The position numbers and the translations under genes are program-made. This document shows, piece by piece, positions 1 through 8,167 of a stretch of 64,000 nt of DNA. The notes under the pieces are model-generated. The model saw only the letters and a list, made by a program, of their open reading frames with translations, was not told the DNA's origin and did no database searches. Numbering within the stretch: position 1 is the first letter of the stretch; every line of letters starts with the position of its first letter. The DNA lies in assembly GCA_031272895.1 (NCBI GenBank), contig JAISSW010000016.1, positions 95,098-159,097 on the forward strand, read 5' to 3'. Source of the DNA: Clostridium sp. (lineage in GTDB: Bacteria; Bacillota; Clostridia; Oscillospirales; Acutalibacteraceae).

Positions 1-1
1 C

Positions 2-403
2 GGCGTGTTTGTTTTTAAGCTGGGCTATATGCTTGCCGAGCTGTCAAAAAGAATTGCTCTTACCTCATATGAGGCGGTGCTTAAGCAATACAACGCACTT
101 GAAAAAGAAAGCTTTGACCGCGTGCTGCCGGAAAACGGGGCGCGGGCGGCTGTTTGTAAATATGGCGGCAGTTGGGTTGACATTGGCACCTGGAACACCC
201 TTGCCGACGTTATGGGCACAAGGGTAATCGGCAACGCAAGGCTTGATTGTGCCTGCGAAAACACTCAGGTTATTAACACAACGGATAAGCCTGTGGTTGT
301 TATGGGCGCAATGGATATGATTGTTGTTGCAACCGACGAGGGCATACTGGTTGCGGACAAGCTGCTGACACCGTTTATTTTAGAGATGACCGATGACCTA
401 TAG
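2..403 (+). CDS. Mannose-1-phosphate guanylyltransferase, C-terminal part (cut by window edge)
   Basis: This is the C-terminal part of a nucleotidyltransferase of the GDP-mannose pyrophosphorylase type (ManC/COG0836-like), which makes GDP-mannose from mannose-1-phosphate and GTP for surface glycans. The frame is open to the left edge, so the N-terminal nucleotide-binding half is not visible. The first residues, GVFVFKLGYML, match the family stretch that follows an Asn-Ser pair. The hallmark GSWVDIGTWNTL lies near residue 55. The tail KPVVVMGAMDMIVV and GILVADK is the usual C-terminal beta segment. The gene ends tail to tail with a leftward acetyltransferase gene, overlapping it by 6 nt. The exact sugar specificity cannot be told from this fragment. 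Confidence 0.82.
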   Translation, partial: GVFVFKLGYMLAELSKRIALTSYEAVLKQYNALEKESFDRVLPENGARAAVCKYGGSWVDIGTWNTLADVMGTRVIGNARLDCACENTQVINTTDKPVVVMGAMDMIVVATDEGILVADKLLTPFILEMTDDL

Positions 404-958
404 GCGGCGGTAATCCTCCGCAAGTATGACGTATTGCGCACAATCGCAAAGACCGGCTTGGTTCTCGCAGCTCTGCCGCAGAATTCCCTCAAGCCGCATA
501 CCGGCCTTTTCCATTACTCTGCCGGAGGCGGGGTTGCGTGTGTCGTGCCTTGCCTCAATGCGTTTAACGCCGACTTCTTCGAAGAAAAATCGCGCAAGCT
601 CCCGAAGGGCTTCGGTTGTGTAGCCGCAGCCCCACCAGGCTCTGCCAATACAATAGCCCACGCTGACGCTGCCTATCCCGTCGTCGCGGCGGACAACGCT
701 TATGTTACCTATCGGCTCTCCAAGCTTCTTGAGTACAATCACCCACTGATATTCCGTTTCCTTGCCATAAGCCTCAATCCACATTTTGATGACCCTGAGG
801 GTTTCCTCAACGTCGCTGTAGGCGCTCCACGTCAGGTATTTTGTCACCTGCGCGTCGCTTGCCCAGTTGCGGAACATTGCCTCGGCGTCCCCTATAACAA
901 AGCGCCGAAGTATGAGCCTTTCGGTTTCAAGCGTAACCGTGCCCCTGTGCTTTGGCAT
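398..958 (-). CDS. GNAT N-acetyltransferase, RimJ/RimL type
   Basis: A 186-residue acetyl-CoA-dependent N-acetyltransferase of the RimJ/RimL branch, which usually acetylates protein alpha-amino groups or small amines in the cytoplasm. It opens with the typical strand TERLILRRF (about residues 12-20). GYCIGRAWWGCGYTTEAL near residues 105-122 holds the acetyl-CoA pyrophosphate-binding region in its less canonical RimL form. The later GVKRIEARHDTRNPAS and KAGMRLEG segments are also standard. It lies 27 nt downstream of nadA and is probably the last gene of the nifS-iscU-nadA transcript. The substrate is unknown and nothing suggests a role in NAD synthesis. Confidence 0.85.
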   Translation of the reverse strand: MPKHRGTVTLETERLILRRFVIGDAEAMFRNWASDAQVTKYLTWSAYSDVEETLRVIKMWIEAYGKETEYQWVIVLKKLGEPIGNISVVRRDDGIGSVSVGYCIGRAWWGCGYTTEALRELARFFFEEVGVKRIEARHDTRNPASGRVMEKAGMRLEGILRQSCENQAGLCDCAQYVILAEDYRRL

Positions 959-985
959 AGGTCCCTCCCTTTTTCTGCCGCCGGG

Positions 986-1897
986 TTATGCGTTAATCAT
1001 TGCGTCAATGCAGCGGCGCGCGCCGACTAAGGTTTCCTCGTCTAACTCTATTTCCTCGCCGCCCGTGCCGTTCAGAGCGTTCAGCACGTCCGGCAGGGTA
1101 GTTAATTTCATGTTGGGGCAAAGCAGCTTTTTGGATAGCGCATAAAAGCGCTTTTGCGGGCAAAGGTACTGCAAATGCTCGGCAATGCTCATTTCCGTGC
1201 CGATTATGTATTCACTCTCCGCGCCGTTTTGCGCCCGCTCCATAATCCCCGATGTTGAGCCGACGTAATCCGCCGCCGCAACCACGTCCGGCGTGCATTC
1301 CGGGTGGACAAGCACCGCCGCCTCGGGGTGTAAGCGGCGCATATTTTCAAGCTCGGCAAGGTTGACCGCCGCGTGTATTGGGCAGCCGCCCTGCAGCAGC
1401 TTTATGTCCTTTTCCGGCACCCGGCGCGCCACATAGTCGCCAAGGTTGCAATCGGGTATAAACAGGATTTTATCGTTTTTTATCTTACGGACTATATCCA
1501 CCGCACTTGAGGAGGTTACACACACGTCGCACACCGTTTTCAGCTCTGCGGTGGTGTTGATATAAGCCACCACGGTTCTGTCCGGGTACTGTGCCTTAAC
1601 CGCCTGAATAAGCGGCTTTTCCATCTGCTCTGCCATGGGGCAACCCGCCGCAGGGTTCGCCAGCAGCACCTGTTTTTTTGGGGAGAGAATCTTGACCGTT
1701 TCCGCCATAAAGCGCACGCCGCACATCAAAAAAGCCTTGTTTGCTGCCTTGGCGGCGTGAACACTCAGCGCGTAGCTGTCGCCGGTGAAGTCCGCAATCT
1801 CAACAATTTCCCTTGCCTGGTAGCTGTGGGCAAGCACACAAACATCCCGCTCTTTTTTTACCCGCAGAATCTCCGCTTGGATTTGTGCAATAGTCAT
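986..1897 (-). CDS. nadA: Quinolinate synthase A
   Basis: Quinolinate synthase condenses iminoaspartate with dihydroxyacetone phosphate to quinolinate in de novo NAD synthesis, using a [4Fe-4S] cluster. The 303-residue length fits the short Gram-positive/thermophile form. The three expected cluster cysteines are visible: in NPAAGCPMAEQ, in VHPECTPDVV (just before the VGSTSGI motif) and in KKLLCPNMKLTTL. The N-terminal LAHSYQ and the FTGDSYALS segment are also typical. It lies 23 nt downstream of iscU in an operon headed by a cysteine desulfurase, which suggests local supply of its cluster. No nadB or nadC is next to it in this window. Confidence 0.96.
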   Translation of the reverse strand: MTIAQIQAEILRVKKERDVCVLAHSYQAREIVEIADFTGDSYALSVHAAKAANKAFLMCGVRFMAETVKILSPKKQVLLANPAAGCPMAEQMEKPLIQAVKAQYPDRTVVAYINTTAELKTVCDVCVTSSSAVDIVRKIKNDKILFIPDCNLGDYVARRVPEKDIKLLQGGCPIHAAVNLAELENMRRLHPEAAVLVHPECTPDVVAAADYVGSTSGIMERAQNGAESEYIIGTEMSIAEHLQYLCPQKRFYALSKKLLCPNMKLTTLPDVLNALNGTGGEEIELDEETLVGARRCIDAMINA

Positions 1898-1920
1898 TCG
1901 CTTCTCCCTCCGATTGAGCC

Positions 1921-2355
1921 TTATTCCCCGTGGTCGTGGTCCTCTCCCAAGCCCGCAAACAGCTGCGGATCATATTCAACCCCGTGGCGGTCGTAGTAAT
2001 CCTTGACTGCGGCCTTGATTGCCTCCTCCGCCAGCACGGAGCAGTGCACCTTAACGGCGGGCAAGCCGTCAAGCGCCTCCACAACCGCCTGATTTGTAAG
2101 CGTCAGCGCCTCCTCAATAGGCTTGCCCTTAATCAGCTCCGTAGCCATGGAGGAGGTTGCGATTGCCGAAGCGCAGCCAAAGGTATTGAACTTTACATCG
2201 GTTATTATTCCGTCCACTACTCTAAGGTAAATTTTCATTATATCGCCGCAGCGGGCGTTGCCAACCTCGCCCACTCCGTCCGCGTTATCCATTTTGCCAA
2301 CATTGCGCGGGTTGATGAAGTGGTCCATCACCGCGTCAGAATATCCCATTGCCAT
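1921..2355 (-). CDS. iscU: Fe-S cluster assembly scaffold IscU/NifU-like
   Basis: A scaffold on which Fe-S clusters are built from cysteine-derived sulfur before transfer to apoproteins. The three conserved cysteines are present in GNARCGD, TFGCASAIATSS and KVHCSVLAEEA. The N-terminus MAMGYSDAVMDHFINPRNVG is the standard family start. I chose this ATG because AGGAG stands 8 nt upstream; a longer reading in the same frame adds 24 unrelated residues. The acidic, His-containing tail GEDHDHGE is common in Firmicutes NifU/IscU proteins. It sits between the nifS-type desulfurase and nadA, a common arrangement for this sulfur-donor pair. Confidence 0.95.
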   Translation of the reverse strand: MAMGYSDAVMDHFINPRNVGKMDNADGVGEVGNARCGDIMKIYLRVVDGIITDVKFNTFGCASAIATSSMATELIKGKPIEEALTLTNQAVVEALDGLPAVKVHCSVLAEEAIKAAVKDYYDRHGVEYDPQLFAGLGEDHDHGE

Positions 2356-2442
2356 TGTTAACACTCCTTTTGTTATAAAGCACAAATTCCTACTAAATTG
2401 CTGTGTATTTTCTTCCGGATTATCCATTCGCCAAGGCGGGGC

Positions 2443-3624
2443 TTATTTCCCTTCGTTCGCCTTGATTTCCTCCCACACCGGGGAAATTTCCCTAAGGTAC
2501 TCAACAACCGGCGGGACAATCCCAAGGATATAGTCAATATCCTCCTCGGTTGTTTCCCTGCTAAGGGAAAGCCGCAGCGAGCCGTGCGCAATCGCGTGGG
2601 GCAATCCAAGCGACAGAAGCACATGGCTTGGGTCAAGCGACCCGCTTGTACAGGCGCTGCCGGAGGACGCGCAAACGCCCTTTTGGTCAAGCAGCAGCAG
2701 CAGGGATTCGCCCTCAATACCCTCAAAGCAGAAATTGACGTTGCCGGGCAGGCGCTGTGTGGGGTGCCCGTTTAGCCTTGAGCGCTCGATTTTGGAAAGC
2801 CCCGCAATCAGCTTGTCCCTCATGGCGGCAATGCGCGGCATTTGCTCGTCAAGCTCCGCTACCGCCTCCTCCAGCGCCGCCGCAAGCCCGACTATTGCGG
2901 GCAAATTCTCCGTGCCTGCGCGCTTGCGGCGCTCCTGTCCGCCGCCCTGAATAAGGCTTGTTAGCGGGACGCTGCCCTTGCGGCACCACAATACGCCTAT
3001 CCCCTTTGGACCATGGAACTTGTGACCGGAAAGAGAAAGCATATCCGCGCCCAGGGTTTTAACATCCAAGGGCAAATGCCCAACCGCCTGCACGGCGTCC
3101 GTATGGAAAACGACACCCTTTTCCTTGCAAACGGCGCCAATTTCGCTTATCGGCTCAACCGTGCCGACCTCGTTATTTGCGGTCATTATTGTAACAAGCG
3201 CCGTGTCCTCGCGTATAGCCGCGGCGACCTGTTGGGCGGTCACAACGCCGTATTCGTCCACCGGCAGGATTGTTACCTCAAAGCCCTCGCGCTTAAGCTG
3301 GTCAAGCGTGTGCAGCACCGCGTGGTGCTCAATCGCACAGCTGATAAGATGTTTTTTACCTTTTTTGGCTCCCGCCAGCGCCGCCGAACGTATTGCCTGG
3401 TTATCCGCCTCCGTGCCGCTGCCGGTGAACGTAATCTCCTGCGGCAGGGCGCCCAAGGAACGGGCTACGCTCTCGCGGGCTGTTTGTAAGGCAGCAGCCG
3501 CCCTTTGACCATAAACGTGCAGGCTGGACGGATTCCCGAACTCCTCACGAAAGTAAGGGAGCATTGCGCTCAGGGCTTTTTCGCCGCAGCGGGTGGTAGC
3601 CGCATTATCTACGTAAACGGTCAT
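2443..3624 (-). CDS. nifS: Cysteine desulfurase, NifS/IscS type
   Basis: A PLP-dependent cysteine desulfurase that hands persulfide sulfur to the IscU scaffold encoded just downstream. It begins MTVYVDNAATTR, the family N-terminus. HTDAVQAVGHLPLDV and SLSGHKFHGPKG carry the PLP lysine. GVCASSGSACTSGSLDPSHVL carries the catalytic cysteine loop in the long group I form. The chosen ATG has GAGG upstream; an ATG six codons earlier has no ribosome binding site. It is the first gene of the nifS-iscU-nadA-GNAT unit and follows a near-perfect promoter. Whether it serves only NadA or the whole cell cannot be decided from this window. Confidence 0.95.
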   Translation of the reverse strand: MTVYVDNAATTRCGEKALSAMLPYFREEFGNPSSLHVYGQRAAAALQTARESVARSLGALPQEITFTGSGTEADNQAIRSAALAGAKKGKKHLISCAIEHHAVLHTLDQLKREGFEVTILPVDEYGVVTAQQVAAAIREDTALVTIMTANNEVGTVEPISEIGAVCKEKGVVFHTDAVQAVGHLPLDVKTLGADMLSLSGHKFHGPKGIGVLWCRKGSVPLTSLIQGGGQERRKRAGTENLPAIVGLAAALEEAVAELDEQMPRIAAMRDKLIAGLSKIERSRLNGHPTQRLPGNVNFCFEGIEGESLLLLLDQKGVCASSGSACTSGSLDPSHVLLSLGLPHAIAHGSLRLSLSRETTEEDIDYILGIVPPVVEYLREISPVWEEIKANEGK

Positions 3625-3688
3625 ATTATTTCCTCGATTCATATGCGAAAACTAAGTATTCCTCGCAAGCGATTCATACTCAAAATAA

Positions 3689-3717
3689 AGTATAACAAAA
3701 ACAAGGTAGTTTGTCAA
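3689..3717 (-). promoter_or_regulatory. SigA-type promoter of the nifS operon
   Basis: Read on the minus strand, TTGACA is followed after exactly 17 nt by TATACT, about 65 nt upstream of the nifS start. Between promoter and start lie short inverted arms (AGTAT and ATACT, 16 nt apart) that could be an operator for an Rrf2/IscR-like regulator, but the match to known boxes is too weak to claim. Confidence 0.85.
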
Positions 3718-3815
3718 GACTAACCGCGCTTCAGATATAAAAATACTGCCTTCCCCGCTATCTTACGTCCGCGCAAGGGGTAAAACCGCCCAAAATATGG
3801 TTTAACGGCGCGACA

Positions 3816-5045
3816 TTAAAGCTCAAACAGTCTTGCCTCTTCCAGCAGGGCAATATCCGCAACAAGCTCCATGTAAAGCCCGTCGGCAGTGTAGCTCTCC
3901 TTTTGCACAGCCCCCTCCTTGCGCAGCCTTGCCGCCAAGGAGCCGTCCGAATAAGGCAGCAGCAGGCGGGCAAAGCGCCGTGTTGGCGGCAGCTTTTCGG
4001 CGACTCGCCGCAGCATTTCCTCCAACCCCGTGCCGTTCAAGGCGGATATTTCAACTGTGTCTGCGGGCAGGGGCAAATCCCAGTGCAGCACAGCCTTGTC
4101 GCTTTTATTAAGGACGCAAAGCCTTGGCGTTAAGCCCGCGCCAAGGGCATCAAGCAAGTCGTTGGTCACGCGGATATGCTCGTCCAGCTCGGGGCTGGAG
4201 GCGTCGCACAGCTGCAAAATCAGCGAGGCGCTCGCCGCTTCCTCCAGCGTGGAGCGGAACGCCTCCACAAGGTGGTGCGGCAGGCGGCGGATAAGCCCTA
4301 CGGTGTCGACCAAAAGCACCTGCCGTCCGTCCGGCAAGGTCAGTGCGCGGGAGGTTGGGTCAAGCGTGGCAAAAAGCTTGTCCTCGGCAAGCACGCCCGC
4401 GCTCGTCAGCCTGTTGAGTAAGGTGGATTTGCCGGCGTTTGTGTAGCCAACTATAGCGACGGTGGTCACGCCGTCCTTTTTGCGGCGCTCACGGAGCCTG
4501 CCGCGGCGGGCCGTCAACTCGCTCAGCTCCGCTTGCAGGGCGGCAATGCGCCGATTGATGTGCCTGCGGTCACTTTCCAGCTTACTTTCGCCCGGTCCCC
4601 GTGTGCCTATGCCTCCGCCAAGCCGTGACAGCTCCGTTCCCTTGCCGATTAGCCGCGGCAGGGAATAGCGCAGCTGCGCCAGCTCCACCTGCAGCTTGCC
4701 CTCCGCGCTGTTTGCTCTCCCCGCAAAAATATCCAAAATCAGCATGGTGCGGTCAATCACGCGGATATCCACTGCCTCTTCCACATTGCGCAGCTGTGAG
4801 GGAGTAAGCTCCAAATCAAAAACTATCAGCTCCGCCTCCATGGCGGCGCTCAGCTCCTTAAGCTCCTCCAGCTTTCCCGAGCCAATGCAGGTCGCGCGGT
4901 CCGGAGCCTCCCGCTTTTGCACAAGGCTGCCCACAACCTCGCCGCCGGCGGTGTTTACAAGCTCCGTCAATTCCTCCAAGGAGGAATCAACGTCATAGCA
5001 GCCCAAATCAAGGGCGACAAGGATTGTTTTTTCCGTAGTGTTCAT
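3816..5045 (-). CDS. hflX: GTPase HflX
   Basis: A 409-residue ribosome-associated GTPase thought to rescue or split stalled ribosomes under stress. The N-terminal HflX domain is clear: GSGKLEEL, the VIDRTMLILDIFAGRA stretch, and the glycine-rich GGGIGTRGPGESKLE. A coiled region precedes the GTPase domain, which shows the P-loop GYTNAGKS, DTVGLI (G3) and NKSD (G4). It is the third gene of a tight leftward unit: only 3 nt separate it from the threonine-rich surface protein gene, which itself overlaps galE. About 170 nt without genes follow before the nifS promoter. Confidence 0.95.
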   Translation of the reverse strand: MNTTEKTILVALDLGCYDVDSSLEELTELVNTAGGEVVGSLVQKREAPDRATCIGSGKLEELKELSAAMEAELIVFDLELTPSQLRNVEEAVDIRVIDRTMLILDIFAGRANSAEGKLQVELAQLRYSLPRLIGKGTELSRLGGGIGTRGPGESKLESDRRHINRRIAALQAELSELTARRGRLRERRKKDGVTTVAIVGYTNAGKSTLLNRLTSAGVLAEDKLFATLDPTSRALTLPDGRQVLLVDTVGLIRRLPHHLVEAFRSTLEEAASASLILQLCDASSPELDEHIRVTNDLLDALGAGLTPRLCVLNKSDKAVLHWDLPLPADTVEISALNGTGLEEMLRRVAEKLPPTRRFARLLLPYSDGSLAARLRKEGAVQKESYTADGLYMELVADIALLEEARLFEL

Positions 5046-5048
5046 AAT

Positions 5049-5960
5049 TTATTTGGGATAAAACGGCGTATCTCTGTATTCCGCCGGCCCGTAGCTCCCG
5101 CCGTACAGCAGCGTTAAATGGTCGGTAGTGGGGTTAGCCATAGAATATATGCATATCTCCGGCTCCAGGCGGTCTGAGCTTGACGAGAGCTGCTGAGAAA
5201 CCTCAATGGTCACCGTGCTGCCCTTTTTTATGGGCTTTTCCAAGGGGTATTTGAATCTCCCGACAATAGTGGGGTCGTAATCAGTCGATACACGGAGAAA
5301 TGTATACGGCACTTCAACGCTTTCCTTGTCGTCAACGGTGATTTTGCAGTAGCGCCCCTCGAAAAGGCTTGTATCCGTGCTTTTTGAAATTATGTTGTCG
5401 CCAACGTAGATGTGCAAAATTTCACCGTCGGTGACCTTAAACACCATCTTGTAGCGCACACCCTTGCCGCTGCCCTTATAAGCAAGCTGCTGCATTGATA
5501 TCACCGTAGCACCCGGCGAGTCGCTTTCCGAACCTGTTTTTTCGCCCTTGCGCCCCGCGACTGACGCAGCCTTTGCGGTGGTCGTCGGCTTAGCGGTAGT
5601 GGTCACTTTCTTAGTCGCAGTAGGCTTTGCCGTTGTTGTTTGCGCGGCGGTGGTTGTGGTCGGCGCAAGCGTCGTAGTTGTGGCGGCGGTGGTAGTGGTC
5701 GGCGCAAGCTTCGTAGTTGTGGCGGCGGTGGTAGTAGTTGTCGTCGTGGTAGTAGTAGTGGCAGTAGTCGTCGCCGCCGTGGTGGTCGCCGTAGTTGTTG
5801 TGGTGCTTTGGGTTTGCGTTGACCCGGCGGTGGTGCTTTCCTGCGTAGGTGTGCCGTTGCGTATACCGAAATACGCCGCCGCTGAAGCAATGCCCACAAC
5901 GGACACCGCCAGCAGCGCAGCCACAAGCTTACCCGCCGTGGTCGCCAAAAAAGTCCTCAT
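5049..5960 (-). CDS. Threonine-rich membrane-anchored surface protein (unknown function)
   Basis: A 303-residue protein whose function I do not recognise. Residues 8-32 form a single hydrophobic segment (signal anchor). Residues about 42-130 are a low-complexity linker made almost only of Thr, Ala and Pro (runs of up to 12 Thr). A compact C-terminal domain of about 160 residues follows (GATVISMQQLAYKG onward), rich in beta-prone and charged residues, possibly a carbohydrate-binding or cohesin-like fold. No catalytic motif, lipobox or LPXTG is visible. Such linkers are usually extracellular and O-glycosylated. The gene overlaps the galE stop by 4 nt (ATGA), so translation is coupled to the epimerase, which makes sugar nucleotides. 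Confidence 0.8.
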   Translation of the reverse strand: MRTFLATTAGKLVAALLAVSVVGIASAAAYFGIRNGTPTQESTTAGSTQTQSTTTTTATTTAATTTATTTTTTTTTTTAATTTKLAPTTTTAATTTTLAPTTTTAAQTTTAKPTATKKVTTTAKPTTTAKAASVAGRKGEKTGSESDSPGATVISMQQLAYKGSGKGVRYKMVFKVTDGEILHIYVGDNIISKSTDTSLFEGRYCKITVDDKESVEVPYTFLRVSTDYDPTIVGRFKYPLEKPIKKGSTVTIEVSQQLSSSSDRLEPEICIYSMANPTTDHLTLLYGGSYGPAEYRDTPFYPK

Positions 5961-6979
5961 GCCTGCTCCTCCTGTTCACGCGCAAGGTTTTCCTCCCAGC
6001 GCCAAGCGTCCTCGCACATTTCCTCAAGCCCAAGCTCCGCCTTCCAGCCAAGCTCCTTTTCAGCAAGCGACGGGTCCGAATAGCAGACGGCAATGTCGCC
6101 CTCACGGCGCGGGGCAATGCCGTACGGCAGCTCTTTCCCGGTTACCTTGGTGAAGGTGTTGATAATATCCAGCACACTGTAGCCCTGCCCTGTGCCAAGG
6201 TTAAAGGTTTCGCAGCCGCTGCGCCCAAGGGCTCTCTCTAAGGCATGGATATGCCCCTTTGCTAAATCCACCACATGGATATAGTCCCGCACGCCGGTGC
6301 CGTCGTGTGTGTCATAATCATTGCCGAACACGGAGAGCTTTTCCAGTTTCTTTGCCGCAACCTGGGTGATGTAGGGCATGAGGTTGTTGGGTGTGCCGCT
6401 GGGGCGCTCGCCTATCAAGCCGCTTTTGTGCGCGCCGATTGGGTTGAAGTACCGCAGGAGGCTTATGCTCCATTCGGGGTCGGAAACATAAAGCTCACGC
6501 AAAATATGCTCAATAACCAGCTTTGTTGAGCCATAGGGGTTTGTTGTTTTGCCGTCCGGCATATCCTCACGCAGGGGCGGTGGGTTATCGCCGCCGTAAA
6601 CCGTTGCTGAGGAACTGAACACAATGGTTTTGCAGCCCTCGTCACGCATTGCCTGCAGCAGGCAGATTGTTCCGTAAACATTGTTGTGGTAATACTCCAG
6701 CGGTTTTTTTACGCTTTCGCCAACCGCCTTGCTGCCCGCAAAGTGGATAACCGCCTCAATCGGCTCCTCCCGCAGGATTCGCCCCACCAAGTCCTTATCG
6801 CGGATATCGCCCTCCACAAACTGCGGGGCGCGCCCGGCAATCCTCTCTATACGCTCAACAACATCGCGGCTGCTGTTTGAGAGGTTATCGAGGATGATGA
6901 CGTTGTAGCGGCGATTAAGCAGCTCCACAACCGTGTGTGAACCAATGTAACCTGTTCCGCCCGTGACTAAAACCGACAT
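5957..6979 (-). CDS. galE: UDP-glucose 4-epimerase
   Basis: A 340-residue short-chain dehydrogenase/reductase that interconverts UDP-glucose and UDP-galactose (often also the N-acetyl forms), a Leloir pathway and surface-glycan enzyme. The NAD-binding motif is VTGGTGYIGSHT at the N-terminus. The catalytic Ser-Tyr-Lys set is seen in VFSSSATVYG and NPYGSTKLVIE. GVRDYIHVVDLAKGHI and NLGTGQGYSVL are further family signatures. It heads the unit galE-threonine-rich protein-hflX and has its own promoter. The sequence does not show whether it also handles UDP-GlcNAc/GalNAc. Confidence 0.97.
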   Translation of the reverse strand: MSVLVTGGTGYIGSHTVVELLNRRYNVIILDNLSNSSRDVVERIERIAGRAPQFVEGDIRDKDLVGRILREEPIEAVIHFAGSKAVGESVKKPLEYYHNNVYGTICLLQAMRDEGCKTIVFSSSATVYGGDNPPPLREDMPDGKTTNPYGSTKLVIEHILRELYVSDPEWSISLLRYFNPIGAHKSGLIGERPSGTPNNLMPYITQVAAKKLEKLSVFGNDYDTHDGTGVRDYIHVVDLAKGHIHALERALGRSGCETFNLGTGQGYSVLDIINTFTKVTGKELPYGIAPRREGDIAVCYSDPSLAEKELGWKAELGLEEMCEDAWRWEENLAREQEEQA

Positions 6980-7006
6980 AAAGAGCCCCCGTTATTTTTT
7001 TCTTTA

Positions 7007-7036
7007 AGTATAGCATACCGGCGCGGACTAAGTCAA
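7007..7036 (-). promoter_or_regulatory. Promoter of the galE unit
   Basis: On the minus strand TTGACT and TATACT are 18 nt apart, with the extended -10 sequence TGCTATACT. The -10 box lies about 30 nt upstream of the galE start. Confidence 0.75.
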
Positions 7037-7047
7037 ATAATTTGGCG

Positions 7048-7080
7048 CAAAAAAGGACGGGAAAGCTATTCCCGCCCCCT
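7048..7080 (-). terminator. Intrinsic terminator of pfkA
   Basis: Just downstream of the pfkA stop, GGGCGGGAA and TTCCCGTCC pair (one G-T) around a short loop and are followed by six T on the minus strand. Confidence 0.8.
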
Positions 7081-7092
7081 TATCGCTCCGAA

Positions 7093-8070
7093 TCAGCCGT
7101 TAACCAGCTCAAAAAGCTCCGGGTCCGTGCTTTTCGTCATCTTCAGCGCCTCGAATATGTCATAATCCACCAGCTTGCCCGCCTTTAGGGCGACAACACG
7201 GTTGCCAATACCCTGCTTCAGCAGCTTGACGGCATAATCGCCCATTTGCGCCGCAACAATCCTGTCACGCGCCGTTGGTGTGCCGCCGCGCTGCACATGG
7301 CCAAGCACCACGCCTCGGCTCTCCAAGCCTGTTTCCGCCTGCGCCTTTTTTGCCATGTCGTGCACTGTGGGCGCACCCTCAATTTTTTCGCCCGTGCAGC
7401 CCTCAGCCACAATGATGATATGGTAGCGCTTGCCCTGCTCCTGCTCCCGTTTGATTGCCGCAAGCACGTCTTTATCAAAATCCCAAGCAAGCTCCGGGGT
7501 AAGCACCGCCGTCGCCCCCGCCGCCACGGCCGAGTTAAGCGCAAGCCAGCCGGCTCGCTGCCCCATAACCTCAACAAACATAACACGGTCGTGGGAATAA
7601 CTGGTGTCGCGTATGCGGTCAACCATTTGTGCTATTGTGTTAAGGCAGGTGTCGTAGCCTATGGTGTAATCCGTGCAGGATATGTCGTTGTCTATTGTGC
7701 CGGGTACGCCGACGCAGGGCAGCCCGCGCTCGCTAAGGTCGCGCGCCCCGCGGAATGAGCCGTCGCCGCCGATAACAACAACGCCCTCAATGCCGCGCTC
7801 ACGGCAGCAGGCTATTGCCTTAGCCATGCCCTCCTCCGTGCAGAACTCCTTGCTGCGGGCGGAAAAAAGCACCGTGCCGCCCCTGCTCACAAGCTCAGAG
7901 GCAAAGCTTGGCGAAAGCTCCACAAAGTCGCCGTTCATCATGCCGTTGTAGCCGCGATTGATTCCAAACACGGTTATGCCCGCCCTGTGGGCCGCCGCAA
8001 CCGCCGCGTGGACCGCGTTGTTCATGCCGGGGCTGTCGCCGCCGCTGGTTAGGATTCCGATTGTTTTCAT
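7093..8070 (-). CDS. pfkA: 6-phosphofructokinase (ATP-dependent)
   Basis: A 325-residue enzyme that phosphorylates fructose-6-phosphate in glycolysis. GILTSGGDSPGMN is the N-terminal phosphate-binding signature. GGDGSFRGA is the ATP-type motif; PPi-dependent enzymes usually have GGDD here. The catalytic loop reads GTIDNDI. EVMGQRAGW and GHVQRGGTPTARDR match the C-terminal signature with effector and substrate residues. The length is that of the bacterial allosteric form. It is monocistronic: an own promoter lies upstream and an intrinsic terminator downstream. Confidence 0.97.
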   Translation of the reverse strand: MKTIGILTSGGDSPGMNNAVHAAVAAAHRAGITVFGINRGYNGMMNGDFVELSPSFASELVSRGGTVLFSARSKEFCTEEGMAKAIACCRERGIEGVVVIGGDGSFRGARDLSERGLPCVGVPGTIDNDISCTDYTIGYDTCLNTIAQMVDRIRDTSYSHDRVMFVEVMGQRAGWLALNSAVAAGATAVLTPELAWDFDKDVLAAIKREQEQGKRYHIIIVAEGCTGEKIEGAPTVHDMAKKAQAETGLESRGVVLGHVQRGGTPTARDRIVAAQMGDYAVKLLKQGIGNRVVALKAGKLVDYDIFEALKMTKSTDPELFELVNG

Positions 8071-8103
8071 AACTCAAACACCCTTTACGCAGAATGAAGA
8101 TAT

Positions 8104-8132
8104 ATTGTACACATTTTGGCGCTTAATGTCAA
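8104..8132 (-). promoter_or_regulatory. Promoter of pfkA
   Basis: TTGACA and TACAAT are 17 nt apart on the minus strand, about 35 nt before the pfkA start. Just upstream (8138-8153) lies a GC hairpin GCGCCG-CGCA-CGGCGC that may weakly terminate queA; it lacks a T run. Confidence 0.8.
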
Positions 8133-8167
8133 ATCCCGCGCCGCGCACGGCGCAAAAGACCCGCGCC

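Noticed and set aside
434..1030. Plus-strand frame of 198 codons opposite the GNAT gene
   Set aside because: It is a shadow of the clear acetyltransferase gene and has no family resemblance.
5640..5822. Short-period repeats that could be taken for a CRISPR array
   Set aside because: The periodicity is that of Thr/Ala/Pro codons within a coding region; there are no constant repeats with unique spacers.
5548..6153. Long valine-rich reading frame on the plus strand
   Set aside because: It is the antisense of the threonine codon repeats of the surface protein (ACN read backwards gives GTN-type codons). No ribosome binding site or independent support. The same holds for the frames at 27265-27519 and 57716-58117.
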